From Clostridiales bacterium (GTDB taxonomy: Bacteria; Bacillota; Clostridia; Oscillospirales; Butyricicoccaceae), in assembly GCA_019418305.1 (NCBI GenBank), contig DYCA01000051.1, positions 1-9,251 on the forward strand: 9,251 bases of DNA. The letters are read 5' to 3'. A program made the position numbers and the translations under genes. The notes beneath the pieces were generated by a model. The model was not told where the DNA came from. It worked only from the letters and a program-made list of their open reading frames with translations, and did no database searches. Below, in pieces: positions 1 through 5,795 of the stretch (its first letter is position 1; the number at the start of each line of letters is the position of its first letter).

Positions 1-854
1 GGCTGCGTGCCGCCATCCGTGACAATACGAGCTTTGCTTCGGTCTGCGCCGCCGCAATAGCGGGCGAGTTCATCGGACGACAGCCGCCGCAGATGTGCGA
101 GGATGGCTTGGTCGACCGCGTTGCGCGTTACCGGCGCCGCGCCTTGTTCTATCGCCTGCGTAAGCGCTGCAAACGACGCCTCCGGCATCAGCGAACGGCA
201 GGCATCCGCATCGCCTTGTGCAATCAGCTTGCGAAGATAGGATGCTGAGGGCAGACCATCCTCCGGGACGTCGCTGTCGTGCGCACTGCCCGCACGTAAA
301 ACGGCAAGCGGCTGCATCGTGCTCTCAAGCGTGTTCAGCGCACACAGATATTCGACGGCGAGGGTGTTGTTGGGGCTGGTCAGCAGCGCGCCGGCTTCCG
401 GGTCGGCTGCGCTGACCGCCTGCTGCATGGCGGCGGCATAGGGCAGTCCGGCCCCAAGCGCCTGACGCAGCGCGTCTGCGTGTTCTCCTTCCGTGCGCGA
501 CAGGACGGCCGCGCGGCGCAGCAAGGCAAGATCGGCATGCTCCGCGCCGAAGGACAGATGGGCCACGCAGCCCAGCGCATCCAGCAGCGAGACTGCGCCG
601 AACGCAAAACCGGACGCCGACCACAAACAGGCGGACAGCGGTGTTTCGAGCACCAGATCCGCGCCGCACTGCACGGCGGCTTCCGCGCGGCGGTACTTTT
701 CCATGACCGCAAGGTCGCCGCGCTGGACGAAATTGCCGCTCATCGCGCACACAATGGCCGTGTCTGCGCCCAGCGCGCGGCGGGTTTCGGCAAGATGATG
801 CGCATGTCCTGCGTGGAACGGATTGTATTCGGCAACAATGCCGCAGACGGTCAT
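1..854 (-). CDS. tmcAL: tRNA(Met) cytidine acetate ligase TmcAL (YlbM family), 3' end outside window
   Basis: A partial gene that reads leftward off the window edge: 284 codons are open with no stop, against about 400-415 residues for the full family, so roughly 130 C-terminal residues are missing. The enzyme activates acetate with ATP to acetyl-AMP and transfers the acetyl group to wobble cytidine 34 of elongator tRNA-Met (ac4C34) in the cytoplasm. Visible support: VAEYNPFHAGH at residues 7-17, carrying the HxGH nucleotidyltransferase motif (His14-His17); MSGNFVQRGD at 38-47; TSPNNTLAVEYL at 159-170; and SASYLR at 203-208, all in the family order. The start codon is ATG at 854-852, with GGAG (complement of 862-865) seven bases upstream. 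It is divergent from ackA across 156 bases. The family call is firm from the motifs; the acetate-ligase activity is taken from the characterised Bacillus protein. Confidence 0.92.
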   Translation of the reverse strand, partial: MTVCGIVAEYNPFHAGHAHHLAETRRALGADTAIVCAMSGNFVQRGDLAVMEKYRRAEAAVQCGADLVLETPLSACLWSASGFAFGAVSLLDALGCVAHLSFGAEHADLALLRRAAVLSRTEGEHADALRQALGAGLPYAAAMQQAVSAADPEAGALLTSPNNTLAVEYLCALNTLESTMQPLAVLRAGSAHDSDVPEDGLPSASYLRKLIAQGDADACRSLMPEASFAALTQAIEQGAAPVTRNAVDQAILAHLRRLSSDELARYCGGADRSKARIVTDGGTQ

Positions 855-899
855 AAACAGGCTCCTTTAAATCGCAAATACACAGGGGCATAGAGTAAA

Positions 900-925
900 A
901 TTTGGCTTGTACATTTGCGCCAAAT
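900..925. promoter_or_regulatory. Inverted repeat, candidate operator between tmcAL and ackA
   Basis: A perfect 7-base inverted repeat, ATTTGGC (900-906) and GCCAAAT (919-925), with 12 bases between the arms and a TGTACA palindrome inside (908-913). It lies in the only AT-rich part of the divergent region. It overlaps the -35 element of the ackA promoter candidate and also a minus-strand candidate for tmcAL (TTGGCG at 923-918, 18-base spacer, TTTACT at 899-894). A repressor bound here could control both genes. I do not recognise the motif as a known regulator's site; it is not a Rex, HrcA or CcpA consensus. That it is an operator is inference. Confidence 0.4.
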
Positions 926-935
926 CGTGTAATAT
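907..935 (+). promoter_or_regulatory. Candidate ackA promoter
   Basis: TTGTAC at 907-912 and TAATAT at 930-935 are separated by exactly 17 bases, giving a plausible sigma-A promoter about 70 bases upstream of the ackA start. Both hexamers are imperfect (3/6 and 4/6 matches). An alternative -10, TATAAG, lies at 933-938 without a well-spaced -35. The AT-rich segment up to about 956 could hold further start sites. Confidence 0.4.
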
Positions 936-1010
936 AAGAATGTAACATTATTATATCGGCTTCCGCGGCTTTGTGCAAGCCGCCAAATACGGCACAAGGG
1001 AGTTTTGCAA

Positions 1011-2216
1011 ATGAAAGTTCTGGTTATCAACGCCGGCAGCTCTTCGCTCAAGTATCAGCTGCTCGACACTGAGTCCGGCGAGGTCATGGCCAAGGGTTTG
1101 TGCGAGCGCATCGGCATCGACGGCGTGCTCACCCACACCGGCAACAAGTCGGATGAGAAATTCAAGTTTGATATCGCAATGCCGACGCATAAAGAAGCGA
1201 TCCAGGCGGTTATCGACGTACTGCTGGATCCCGAAAAGGGCGTTATCTCCTCGATGAGCGAGATTGACGCGGTCGGTCATCGCGTGGTACACGGCGGCGA
1301 GTTCTTCTCGGACAGCGTCATCATCACCGAAAAGGTCATCAAGGCGATCGAGGACTGCGTACCGCTCGCACCGCTGCACAATCCGCCCAACCTCATCGGC
1401 ATTCAGGCTTGCCGCGACGTTATGGGTCCGGACGTTCCGATGGTTGCGGTATTCGACACCGCGTTCCATCAGACCATGCCGCAGTCGCATTACATGTATG
1501 CGATTCCGTATGAGTACTATGAGAAGTACAAGATCCGCCGCTACGGTTTCCACGGCACCAGCCACAAGTATGTTTCCCAGCAGGCTGCCGAGATGCTCGG
1601 CCGTCCGATCGAGGAGCTGCGCCTTATCACCTGCCATCTGGGCAATGGTTCTTCTATCTGCGCGATTAACCGCGGCAAGAGCTATGATACTTCGATGGGC
1701 TTCACTCCGCTGGACGGTCTGCCGATGGGCACCCGCGCGGGCAATCTGGACCCGGCTATCATTGAGTTCCTGGCTGAGCATGAGAATATCTCTGCGGCAG
1801 ATGTTATCAATATTCTCAACAAGAAGTCCGGTATGCTGGGTATTTCGGGCGTTTCGTCCGACTTCCGCGATCTGGACGCCGCCATTGCCGACGGCAATGC
1901 GCGTGCGGCGCTGGCCAAGGAAATGTTCAACCTGTCGGTTAAGAAGATTATCGGCTCGTACATCGCGGAGATGGGCGGCGTAGACGCTATCATCTTTACC
2001 GCGGGCGTAGGCGAAAATGACCGTTCGGTTCGTTGGGACGTTTGCGAGCACATGGAGTATCTCGGCATCAAGATCGATCCGGAGAAGAACAAGTACCGCG
2101 GCACGCAGATGGATATCTCCATCGACTGGGCGCGTGTGCGTGTGCTGGTCATCCCCACCAACGAGGAACTGATGATCGCCAAGGACACCGAGCGTCTGGT
2201 AAACGAAGCAAAGTAA
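1011..2216 (+). CDS. ackA: Acetate kinase
   Basis: A 401-residue cytoplasmic enzyme that interconverts acetyl phosphate + ADP and acetate + ATP, the energy-yielding last step of acetate fermentation. It is full length for the family, and the key residues lie at or one off the numbering of the Methanosarcina enzyme: Asn7 in [10 protein letters not shown], Arg91 in RVVHGG, Asp149 in [10 protein letters not shown], His181 in GFHGTSH, Arg242 in GTRAGNLDP and Glu385 in PTNEE. The ASKHA phosphate-loop segments CHLGNGSS (208-215) and TAGVGEND (330-337) are intact. ATG at 1011 is chosen over the in-frame TTG at 1005 because AAGGGAG (996-1002) is then eight bases from the start rather than two. The usual partner pta (phosphotransacetylase) is not within the window. 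The gene is followed by a hairpin terminator at 2241-2266. Confidence 0.98.
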   Translation: MKVLVINAGSSSLKYQLLDTESGEVMAKGLCERIGIDGVLTHTGNKSDEKFKFDIAMPTHKEAIQAVIDVLLDPEKGVISSMSEIDAVGHRVVHGGEFFSDSVIITEKVIKAIEDCVPLAPLHNPPNLIGIQACRDVMGPDVPMVAVFDTAFHQTMPQSHYMYAIPYEYYEKYKIRRYGFHGTSHKYVSQQAAEMLGRPIEELRLITCHLGNGSSICAINRGKSYDTSMGFTPLDGLPMGTRAGNLDPAIIEFLAEHENISAADVINILNKKSGMLGISGVSSDFRDLDAAIADGNARAALAKEMFNLSVKKIIGSYIAEMGGVDAIIFTAGVGENDRSVRWDVCEHMEYLGIKIDPEKNKYRGTQMDISIDWARVRVLVIPTNEELMIAKDTERLVNEAK

Positions 2217-2240
2217 CAAAGAAAACGGAAAAACGGGGCG

Positions 2241-2266
2241 GGGCAACAAGGCTTTGCCCTGTTTTT
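2241..2266 (+). terminator. Intrinsic terminator after ackA
   Basis: GGGCAA (2241-2246) and TTGCCC (2254-2259) form a 6-bp stem with a 7-base loop, followed by TGTTTTT. It sits 24 bases after the ackA stop and only about 9 bases before the ribosome-binding site of the next gene. It would end most ackA transcripts; leakage could feed the downstream genes. Confidence 0.7.
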
Positions 2267-2286
2267 CTGCCGTCAGGGAGGGCAAT

Positions 2287-3180
2287 ATGCAGGAAAACAC
2301 ACTTCGACAGGAACGGAAATACTGCGCGCGGCTGGGCTGGGCGCTGGTGCTGACAACCGTGATCATGCTGGTGTGGCAAATGGGGCTGATGGCTTTATCG
2401 CTGGCCGGACGTTTGGCTGGCGGCGAGAGTACGTATATGCTGCTGGCGCTTGTGGGTTATTATCTGCTCGCGCTGCCGCTGTCTTATTGGCTGTGTCGCC
2501 GGATACCCGTACCCGAGCGCGTGCAGCGTCCGTTGACCGTGCGTTTGCTGGTGCGCTGGTTTGTCATCGGCATCGGCCTGATGTGGGTGGGGTCACTGAT
2601 CGGATCGTGGCTCAATGATCTGGTCTATCAGATAGCAAATCTGGAGACAGTCGATCTGGTGACCGAAACCTTTAACGAAATGCCGCTGGTGGTCATGCTG
2701 TTGGGTGCATGCGTGCTGGGTCCGCTGTGTGAAGAGCTGTTGTTCCGTGGTCTGATTGCCGGGCGGCTGGCGCGGTATGGACAAAAACCGGCAGCATTTA
2801 TTTCCGCGCTGCTGTTCGGTCTGTATCACGCAAACCTGTCGCAGTTTTTCTATGCGTTTCTGCTGGGATTGTTGCTGGCCTATGCGTATTTTTACACCGG
2901 AAAGCTCAAAACATCGGTCGTGCTGCATATGCTGTTTAATTTTTACGGGTCGTTTGTCATCTATCTGCTGCCCGAGGATGGAGTGCTGCCCGTACTGTAC
3001 GGGCTGAGCTGGCCGGTTTTGACCATTGTGGGCGCGGTGCTGCTGGTGCGCGGCAGAAAACAGCAGTTGTGGGCGCATGGTCCGTGTGCGCCGTCTATGC
3101 GGACGGTATTTGGCAGCGTCGGCATGACCCTGGCTATCATTCTCTGCTTTGTGCAGGCGGCAACCATGTATGTTTACTAG
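2287..3180 (+). CDS. CPBP family intramembrane metalloprotease (Abi/Rce1-like)
   Basis: A 297-residue polytopic membrane protein with the three conserved CPBP motifs: EELLFRG at 149-155 (catalytic Glu pair and Arg), the second-motif His181 within FGLYHANLSQFF, and H214xxxN218 in LHMLFNF. Several hydrophobic segments are visible, near residues 20-40, 49-68, 84-105, 134-148, 165-200, 210-228, 235-260 and the C-terminus (275-297). Family members cleave membrane-embedded substrates or process peptides. Bacterial examples include bacteriocin self-immunity proteins, but the substrate here cannot be told. The start is ATG 2287 because AGGGAGG (2275-2281) lies five bases upstream; in-frame starts further upstream fall inside the ackA terminator. 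No separate promoter is visible. The TAG stop is followed at once by the ribosome-binding site of the PHP gene, so the two are probably co-transcribed. Confidence 0.9.
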   Translation: MQENTLRQERKYCARLGWALVLTTVIMLVWQMGLMALSLAGRLAGGESTYMLLALVGYYLLALPLSYWLCRRIPVPERVQRPLTVRLLVRWFVIGIGLMWVGSLIGSWLNDLVYQIANLETVDLVTETFNEMPLVVMLLGACVLGPLCEELLFRGLIAGRLARYGQKPAAFISALLFGLYHANLSQFFYAFLLGLLLAYAYFYTGKLKTSVVLHMLFNFYGSFVIYLLPEDGVLPVLYGLSWPVLTIVGAVLLVRGRKQQLWAHGPCAPSMRTVFGSVGMTLAIILCFVQAATMYVY

Positions 3181-3197
3181 AAAGGCGGAAATAGGCA

Positions 3198-3995
3198 ATG
3201 CGAGTGGATTTGCATATGCATACGGGGTATTCGGCGGACGCCGCTTTCCCGCAGACGGTGGCGGATAAAGTGCACGCCTGTCGGGCGGCAGGGCTGGATA
3301 TCATCGGCATCACCGACCATCTGGATTTTTACCGTACCCATGGTCCGGCGGAAAACCGGGACGCGGAAGCCTGCCTGAGCGACGTGCGGGCAGCCAAGGA
3401 AGCGGCGGAAGGGATTGAGGTGCTGGTTGGGATTGAAATCGGACAGATTCACGCCGATCCCGCGGCGGATGCGTTTGTGCGCGGGCACCAGCTGGACATG
3501 GTAATTGGCTCGCTGCACGCGATGCCCAACGACCTGGACATTTATTTTCACGATTATGAGCATCTGGACTGCGATGTGTTTTTGCAGGAATATTTCGATC
3601 AGGTACTGGAGATGGAGGCGCACGGCGGCTTTGACGTGCTGGCGCACATCGACTATCCGCTGCGCGTGATGAAGCACGGGGACTATGTGCCTTCCTTCGA
3701 CCAATATATGGATCGCGTGCAGCAGGTGCTGCGCACCTGCATCGACCACGGCTATGCACTCGAACTGAATGCCGCAGGGCTGGCCGGATGGCAGAAAAAG
3801 GTCGGTCCGCCGCAGAATATCCTGTATGAATACCGCCGTATGGGCGGCGAACGCATCTCTATCGGCTCGGATTCACACACGCTGGATACGGTTGGCCGCG
3901 GCGTGGCGGACTGCACGGCGAATGCGCTGGACGCGGGCTTTACGACAGTCACCGTGTTCCGCGGACGCAAGCCGGAACAGGTGTCATTAACATAA
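3198..3995 (+). CDS. PHP-domain phosphatase, histidinol-phosphatase (HisJ/HisK) family
   Basis: A 265-residue soluble PHP-fold metallo-phosphatase, the usual size for HisJ-type histidinol-phosphatases, which turn histidinol phosphate into histidinol near the end of histidine synthesis. The metal-ligand set is complete and in order: His6 and His8 in DLHMHT, Asp40-His41 in GITDHLDF, Glu80 in GIEIGQ, His107 in GSLHAM, His150 in LAHIDYP, and Asp225-His227 in IGSDSH. The start is ATG 3198, with AAAGGCGG (3181-3188) nine bases upstream. It lies 17 bases after the protease gene and 16 before ispE, so the three probably form one operon. No his gene is nearby, so the real substrate may be another sugar or amino-alcohol phosphate. 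The family call is firm and the substrate is inferred. Confidence 0.88.
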   Translation: MRVDLHMHTGYSADAAFPQTVADKVHACRAAGLDIIGITDHLDFYRTHGPAENRDAEACLSDVRAAKEAAEGIEVLVGIEIGQIHADPAADAFVRGHQLDMVIGSLHAMPNDLDIYFHDYEHLDCDVFLQEYFDQVLEMEAHGGFDVLAHIDYPLRVMKHGDYVPSFDQYMDRVQQVLRTCIDHGYALELNAAGLAGWQKKVGPPQNILYEYRRMGGERISIGSDSHTLDTVGRGVADCTANALDAGFTTVTVFRGRKPEQVSLT

Positions 3996-4011
3996 TAAGC
4001 AGGGAGAAATC

Positions 4012-4911
4012 ATGTTATTTCATAATAGAAACGAAATCACGCACGCCGAAACCACAGTGCAGGGGCGCGCAAAGATCAATCTGACATTGGATGTGACCGG
4101 CCGCCGGGACGACGGCTATCATACGGTTAAAATGGTAATGCAGTCGGTCACACTGCATGATGAGGTCAGGGTGACTATTACCCACGGCGAGAAAAAACCG
4201 CGCGGCATTGTGCTCAGCTGCAATCTGCCCTATCTGCCGCTGGACGAGCGCAATCTGGCTTATCGCGCAGCGGATCTGTTCTATCAGCAGACGGGAACAC
4301 TGCTGGAAACGTGCGAAATTCATATTGAAAAGCGTATTCCGGTGGCCGCAGGGCTGGCCGGTGGCTCGACTGACGCGGCGGCGGTGCTGCGCGCGCTCAA
4401 TGCGCTGCATGAGACTGGACTGAGCGACGACGAGCTGTGCGAGATGGGGCTGAAGATCGGCGCGGATGTGCCGTACTGTCTGCGCGGCGGTACGATGCTG
4501 GCCGAGGGTATCGGCGAGGAGCTGACCGAACTGCCGCCCATGCCGCATTGCTGGGTTGTGCTGTGCAAGCCGCCGTTTGGGGTTTCCACCAAGGAGGTTT
4601 ATACGGAAATCGACGCGGTGGAGCTGAAAAACCGGCCGGATACGGCGGGCATGATTCGCGCGCTGGAAAACGGCGACTTTGCAGGAGTGTGCAAACGCCT
4701 GAGCAATGTTATGGAACTGGTGACGGCAACAAAGCGCCGCCAGATCGGAGAGATCAAGGCGTGCCTCGAGGAAAACGGCGCGGACGGTACGCTGATGAGC
4801 GGCTCTGGGCCGACCGTATTCGGCCTATTCTCGGATGAGGGCCGTGCAAAGACCGCGGCGAAAATGCTGTCGCGCCGCTTTGCGGATACTTTCCTGACTG
4901 AAACGGTATAA
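4012..4911 (+). CDS. ispE: 4-(cytidine 5'-diphospho)-2-C-methyl-D-erythritol kinase
   Basis: A 299-residue GHMP-family kinase that uses ATP to phosphorylate CDP-methylerythritol, the fourth step of the MEP isoprenoid pathway, in the cytoplasm. Visible motifs: RAKINLTLDVTGRRDDGYH from Arg19, with catalytic Lys21; the glycine-rich ATP loop PVAAGLAGGSTDAAA at 110-124; GADVP with catalytic Asp152; and the third GHMP motif MSGSGPTVFGLF at 262-273. The protein is about 10-15 residues longer than common IspE at the N-terminus (MLFHNRNEITHAETTVQ). I keep ATG 4012 because AGGGAG (4001-4006) is five bases upstream and the later GTG at 4057 has no ribosome-binding site. It is the last gene of the protease-PHP-ispE run and is followed six bases after its stop by a terminator hairpin. 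Confidence 0.97.
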   Translation: MLFHNRNEITHAETTVQGRAKINLTLDVTGRRDDGYHTVKMVMQSVTLHDEVRVTITHGEKKPRGIVLSCNLPYLPLDERNLAYRAADLFYQQTGTLLETCEIHIEKRIPVAAGLAGGSTDAAAVLRALNALHETGLSDDELCEMGLKIGADVPYCLRGGTMLAEGIGEELTELPPMPHCWVVLCKPPFGVSTKEVYTEIDAVELKNRPDTAGMIRALENGDFAGVCKRLSNVMELVTATKRRQIGEIKACLEENGADGTLMSGSGPTVFGLFSDEGRAKTAAKMLSRRFADTFLTETV

Positions 4912-4916
4912 TGAAC

Positions 4917-4966
4917 CTGCCTTCCGGGCATACTGGGGACACCAGATGACGGAAGGCGGTATTTTT
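4917..4966 (+). terminator. Terminator hairpin after ispE that also encloses a ribosome-binding site
   Basis: The arms CCTGCCTTCCG (4916-4926) and CGGAAGGCGG (4950-4959) pair over 10 bp (4917-4926 with 4950-4959, one G-U). Eight of these pairs are perfect, GCCTTCCG with CGGAAGGC. A smaller CTGG/CCAG stem (4933-4936, 4942-4945) sits in the loop, and the hairpin is followed by TATTTTTA. It fits an intrinsic terminator for the ispE transcript. Its 3' arm is also the only good Shine-Dalgarno (GGAAGGCGG, 4951-4959) for the small gene starting at 4967, so folding would block that gene's translation as well. Confidence 0.75.
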
Positions 4967-5179
4967 ATGACACAGCAGACCAAACGGGCGATAATTGCGG
5001 TGGTGACCGCGTGCAGCATACTGTTGGCAGGGGCATTTGCGCCGCAGCAGATGCGCAGCGCGTGGTGGTGCACGGCGTTTTCCGTCACCTGTGACGAGGC
5101 GGCGGCACCGTCGGAAAATGGAAATTCGGTTACATTTCGATGCAAATTGGTCGATTGGTGGTACGAGATCACGGGATAA
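4967..5179 (+). CDS. Small secreted Cys/Trp-rich protein of unknown function
   Basis: A 70-residue protein that I do not recognise. It begins with a clear Sec signal peptide: positive TQQTKR, a hydrophobic stretch over residues 9-24, and a likely cleavage site after AFA (residue 25). There is no lipobox. The mature part, about 45 residues, has two Trp pairs (33-34 and 64-65) and three Cys (35, 42, 59), which suggests an extracellular or surface-bound peptide with one possible disulfide. ATG 4967 is preferred over the in-frame ATG at 4946 because GGAAGGCGG (4951-4959) is seven bases upstream; the earlier start would only add MTEGGIF. The ribosome-binding site lies inside the preceding terminator stem. 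The signal-peptide pattern favours a real gene, but the short length leaves doubt. Confidence 0.6.
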   Translation: MTQQTKRAIIAVVTACSILLAGAFAPQQMRSAWWCTAFSVTCDEAAAPSENGNSVTFRCKLVDWWYEITG

Positions 5180-5182
5180 AAC

Positions 5183-5211
5183 TTGCCGCGCCTGTCCCTC
5201 TGTGGTATAAT
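5183..5211 (+). promoter_or_regulatory. Sigma-A promoter for the DUF4330-ligase operon
   Basis: TTGCCG at 5183-5188 and a perfect TATAAT at 5206-5211 are separated by 17 bases, with TG one base ahead of the -10 (an extended -10). This is the best promoter in the window. Transcription should start near 5218, giving a leader of about 60 bases. The leader contains two small hairpins: GCCGC/GCGGC (5213-5225, which may straddle the start site) and CCGG/CCGG (5240-5251). Confidence 0.85.
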
Positions 5212-5278
5212 AGCCGCAAAGCGGCATTCCTGTTTCGTACCGGAAAACCGGCCGCAAACCTACCAACGGAGGAAAAAC

Positions 5279-5791
5279 ATGAAGATTATCAATGAAAAGG
5301 GCAAGCTGTTCGGCATTATCAATATCGTCGACCTGCTTGTGCTGGTGGCGGCCATCGCTGTTATTGCGGGCGTAGGCTATAAGCTGTTTGCGCCTCAGAT
5401 TGCAAATGCAGCTGCCAAACAGGTTCCCATGACCGTCACCGTCCGTGTGCGCGGCGCAACGCCCTTCCTGGTGCAAGAGGTGCAGCGCAACAGTCAGGTT
5501 GGCAAGAAAATCGTCAGCGGCAGCTCGTATACCGATGCGGTGATTACGGACATGCAGATTGAGCCGTATGACCAGCAGGTAACCACGGCGGACGGTCAGA
5601 TTGTTACCGCGCGCGACCCGGATAAGCGTGATTTGGTGTTCACGATTGAAACCACAGTAGCAGAAGGAACGGCAGCGCCTGCCATCGGCACGCAGGAGGT
5701 GCGCGCGGGCCGCACATTTATTGTAAAGACCAACGACTTTGAGACGACCGGCAACATCGACATGGTCGATATCGCGGATTCAGCGGAATAA
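5279..5791 (+). CDS. DUF4330 domain-containing membrane-anchored protein
   Basis: A 170-residue protein with a short cytoplasmic N-terminus (MKIINEKGKLFGIINIVDLL is characteristic of the DUF4330 family), one membrane segment at about residues 13-37, and an outward-facing mostly beta-rich domain of about 130 residues. The molecular function of the family is unknown. The start is ATG 5279, with GGAGG (5268-5272) six bases upstream and a strong promoter about 70 bases upstream. An in-frame open region extends further left to 5183, but it would overlap the promoter and lacks a ribosome-binding site. The stop is only four bases before the ligase-like gene, so the two are surely co-transcribed and probably translationally coupled. 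That pairing suggests an accessory role in surface-polysaccharide assembly, which is inference from position. Confidence 0.82.
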   Translation: MKIINEKGKLFGIINIVDLLVLVAAIAVIAGVGYKLFAPQIANAAAKQVPMTVTVRVRGATPFLVQEVQRNSQVGKKIVSGSSYTDAVITDMQIEPYDQQVTTADGQIVTARDPDKRDLVFTIETTVAEGTAAPAIGTQEVRAGRTFIVKTNDFETTGNIDMVDIADSAE

Positions 5792-5795
5792 GCCT

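Noticed and set aside
218..893. Several plus-strand and alternate minus-strand open frames over the tmcAL region
   Set aside because: They are Arg/Cys/Ala-rich low-complexity translations typical of off-frame reading. The frame with EYNPFHAGH explains the whole segment.
951..2366. A 471-codon open frame on the minus strand across ackA
   Set aside because: It mirrors the codon structure of ackA, which has every catalytic residue. The minus-strand product has no recognisable motif, ribosome-binding site or membrane/signal pattern. It is a shadow of GC-biased codon use.
4946..4966. ATG at 4946 as the start of the small secreted protein
   Set aside because: Only a weak GGGGA lies upstream, inside the hairpin loop, and it adds just MTEGGIF before the signal peptide. 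The ATG at 4967 has GGAAGGCGG seven bases away.
5213..5251. Small hairpins in the DUF4330 leader as a riboswitch
   Set aside because: The stems are only 4-5 bp in a leader of about 60 bases with no recognisable aptamer or competing terminator.
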